From assembly GCA_937894055.1 (NCBI GenBank), contig CALDHQ010000347.1:1-6345 (forward strand): 6,345 bases of DNA, given 5' to 3'. The position numbers were made by a program, and so were the translations under genes. Under the pieces are notes generated by a model. The model was not told the DNA's origin. It made no database searches and saw only the letters and a program-made list of their open reading frames with translations. Within the stretch, counting starts at the first letter, position 1. The number at the start of each line of letters is the position of its first letter. The stretch is from an uncultured Polymorphobacter sp. Lineage in GTDB: Bacteria > Pseudomonadota > Alphaproteobacteria > Sphingomonadales > Sphingomonadaceae. This document shows positions 5,439 to 6,345 of this stretch, one piece after another.

Positions 5439-5917
5439 CTGTCGTCGTTCGCTGTGCGTTCGACGGCGCGCACCGCAGTGTCGATGCGGTGGAATGGCCC
5501 CCAGGCGCGCGCCATTGCGGCGGTGATGATCGCAATCGGCAGCACCAAATAGAAGACCATGACCGCAAGCGTGCCGGCGATACCAGCAACCCGGTGCTGC
5601 CAGATCGTCGACAGCGCCAGCCCAACGACCGCAATCACCAGCAGCAGCCCGATAAAGCCGATGAGGCGGCGGTTGACGCGGTTGAACTCGCGTTCGAACT
5701 TGATGGTCTCGATATGCAATGCGCTCGCAGTGGCAACTGCCGCAGGATCGCCGTGGCGCGACGCAATCATCGAGGTGCGCAGCCGCAGCGCCGAAATGGC
5801 TGCCGAGACAACCACCTGCACCACGGCCGTCGCCAGAAACAGGTCGATGCCGACGGCCTGGACATTCTCCAGCTCGGCGAAGGTCAAGCCTGCCATTGCC
5901 GCGAGCCAGTCCCCCAC
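5435..5917 (-). CDS. small inner-membrane protein of unknown function, three predicted helices
   Basis: This 160-residue protein has hydrophobic segments at about 22-43, 85-104 and 110-135. A polar, charged stretch lies between the first two ([10 protein letters not shown] to [11 protein letters not shown]) and is probably cytoplasmic, and the C-terminal tail is charged ([17 protein letters not shown]). The layout loosely recalls DUF2721-type membrane proteins, but the match is too weak to name. The start is taken as GTG 5917, ten bases after the thiG stop; an ATG at 5896 (residue 8) is an equally possible start because no strong Shine-Dalgarno precedes the GTG. It follows thiG on the same strand and may be co-transcribed with it. 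It meets panD tail to tail, sharing four bases (CTAG) at the two stops, with no terminator between them. Confidence 0.7.
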   Translation of the reverse strand: MGDWLAAMAGLTFAELENVQAVGIDLFLATAVVQVVVSAAISALRLRTSMIASRHGDPAAVATASALHIETIKFEREFNRVNRRLIGFIGLLLVIAVVGLALSTIWQHRVAGIAGTLAVMVFYLVLPIAIITAAMARAWGPFHRIDTAVRAVERTANDDS

Positions 5918-5927
5918 CGGCGGTCGC

Positions 5928-6345
<418 letters not shown>

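Overview
The window reads as two joined pieces. From about 600 to the end it has the high G+C, the C/G-ending codons and the gene types of an alphaproteobacterium, most likely a sphingomonad. This is judged from the RppH, PanD and ThiG sequences and from codon style; no search was run. The first ~590 bases are near 50% G+C with mixed third positions, and look more like a betaproteobacterium of the Comamonadaceae type. The change falls inside one intact reading frame, at a conserved motif of an alpha/beta hydrolase. The left end may therefore be an assembly chimera or a recombination junction.

Layout, left to right. (1) 2-232, plus strand: C-terminal end of a TRAP transporter large permease (DctM type). 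(2) 235-1185, plus: HSL-family alpha/beta hydrolase with a complete catalytic triad, carrying the composition break. (3) 1182-1814, plus: small exported protein of unknown function, overlapping the hydrolase stop by GTGA. (4) 1811-2335, plus: RppH-type Nudix hydrolase, overlapping the exported protein by ATGA. (5) 4916-2238, minus: four tightly packed genes in the order outer-membrane beta-barrel protein, periplasmic FMN-binding protein, ApbE-type FMN transferase, four-helix membrane protein with cytochrome-b-like histidines. (6) 4917-5072: divergent intergenic region with nested palindromes, one resembling a Fur-family operator. (7) 5073-5438, plus: panD, aspartate 1-decarboxylase. (8) 5917-5435, minus: three-helix membrane protein of unknown function, convergent with panD. 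(9) 6345-5928, minus: C-terminal half of thiG, running off the window.

The most interesting unit is the minus-strand four-gene cassette. The FMN-binding protein carries the SGAT motif that ApbE enzymes flavinylate. ApbE follows it with a GTGA overlap, and the b-type-cytochrome-like membrane protein follows with an ATGA overlap. A simple model is electron flow from the quinone pool through the membrane protein to covalent FMN in the periplasm, with an unknown terminal acceptor; the outer-membrane protein may help with access to the substrate. The candidate Fur-like site upstream suggests a link to iron, for example ferric reduction, but this is inference.

The other genes are housekeeping: 5'-end-dependent mRNA turnover (RppH), beta-alanine and pantothenate synthesis (PanD) and thiamine thiazole synthesis (ThiG). 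No tRNA, rRNA, CRISPR array, insertion sequence or convincing intrinsic terminator was seen. Genes are packed with 4-base overlaps at several junctions, and the only sizeable gap is the 156 bases at 4917-5072.
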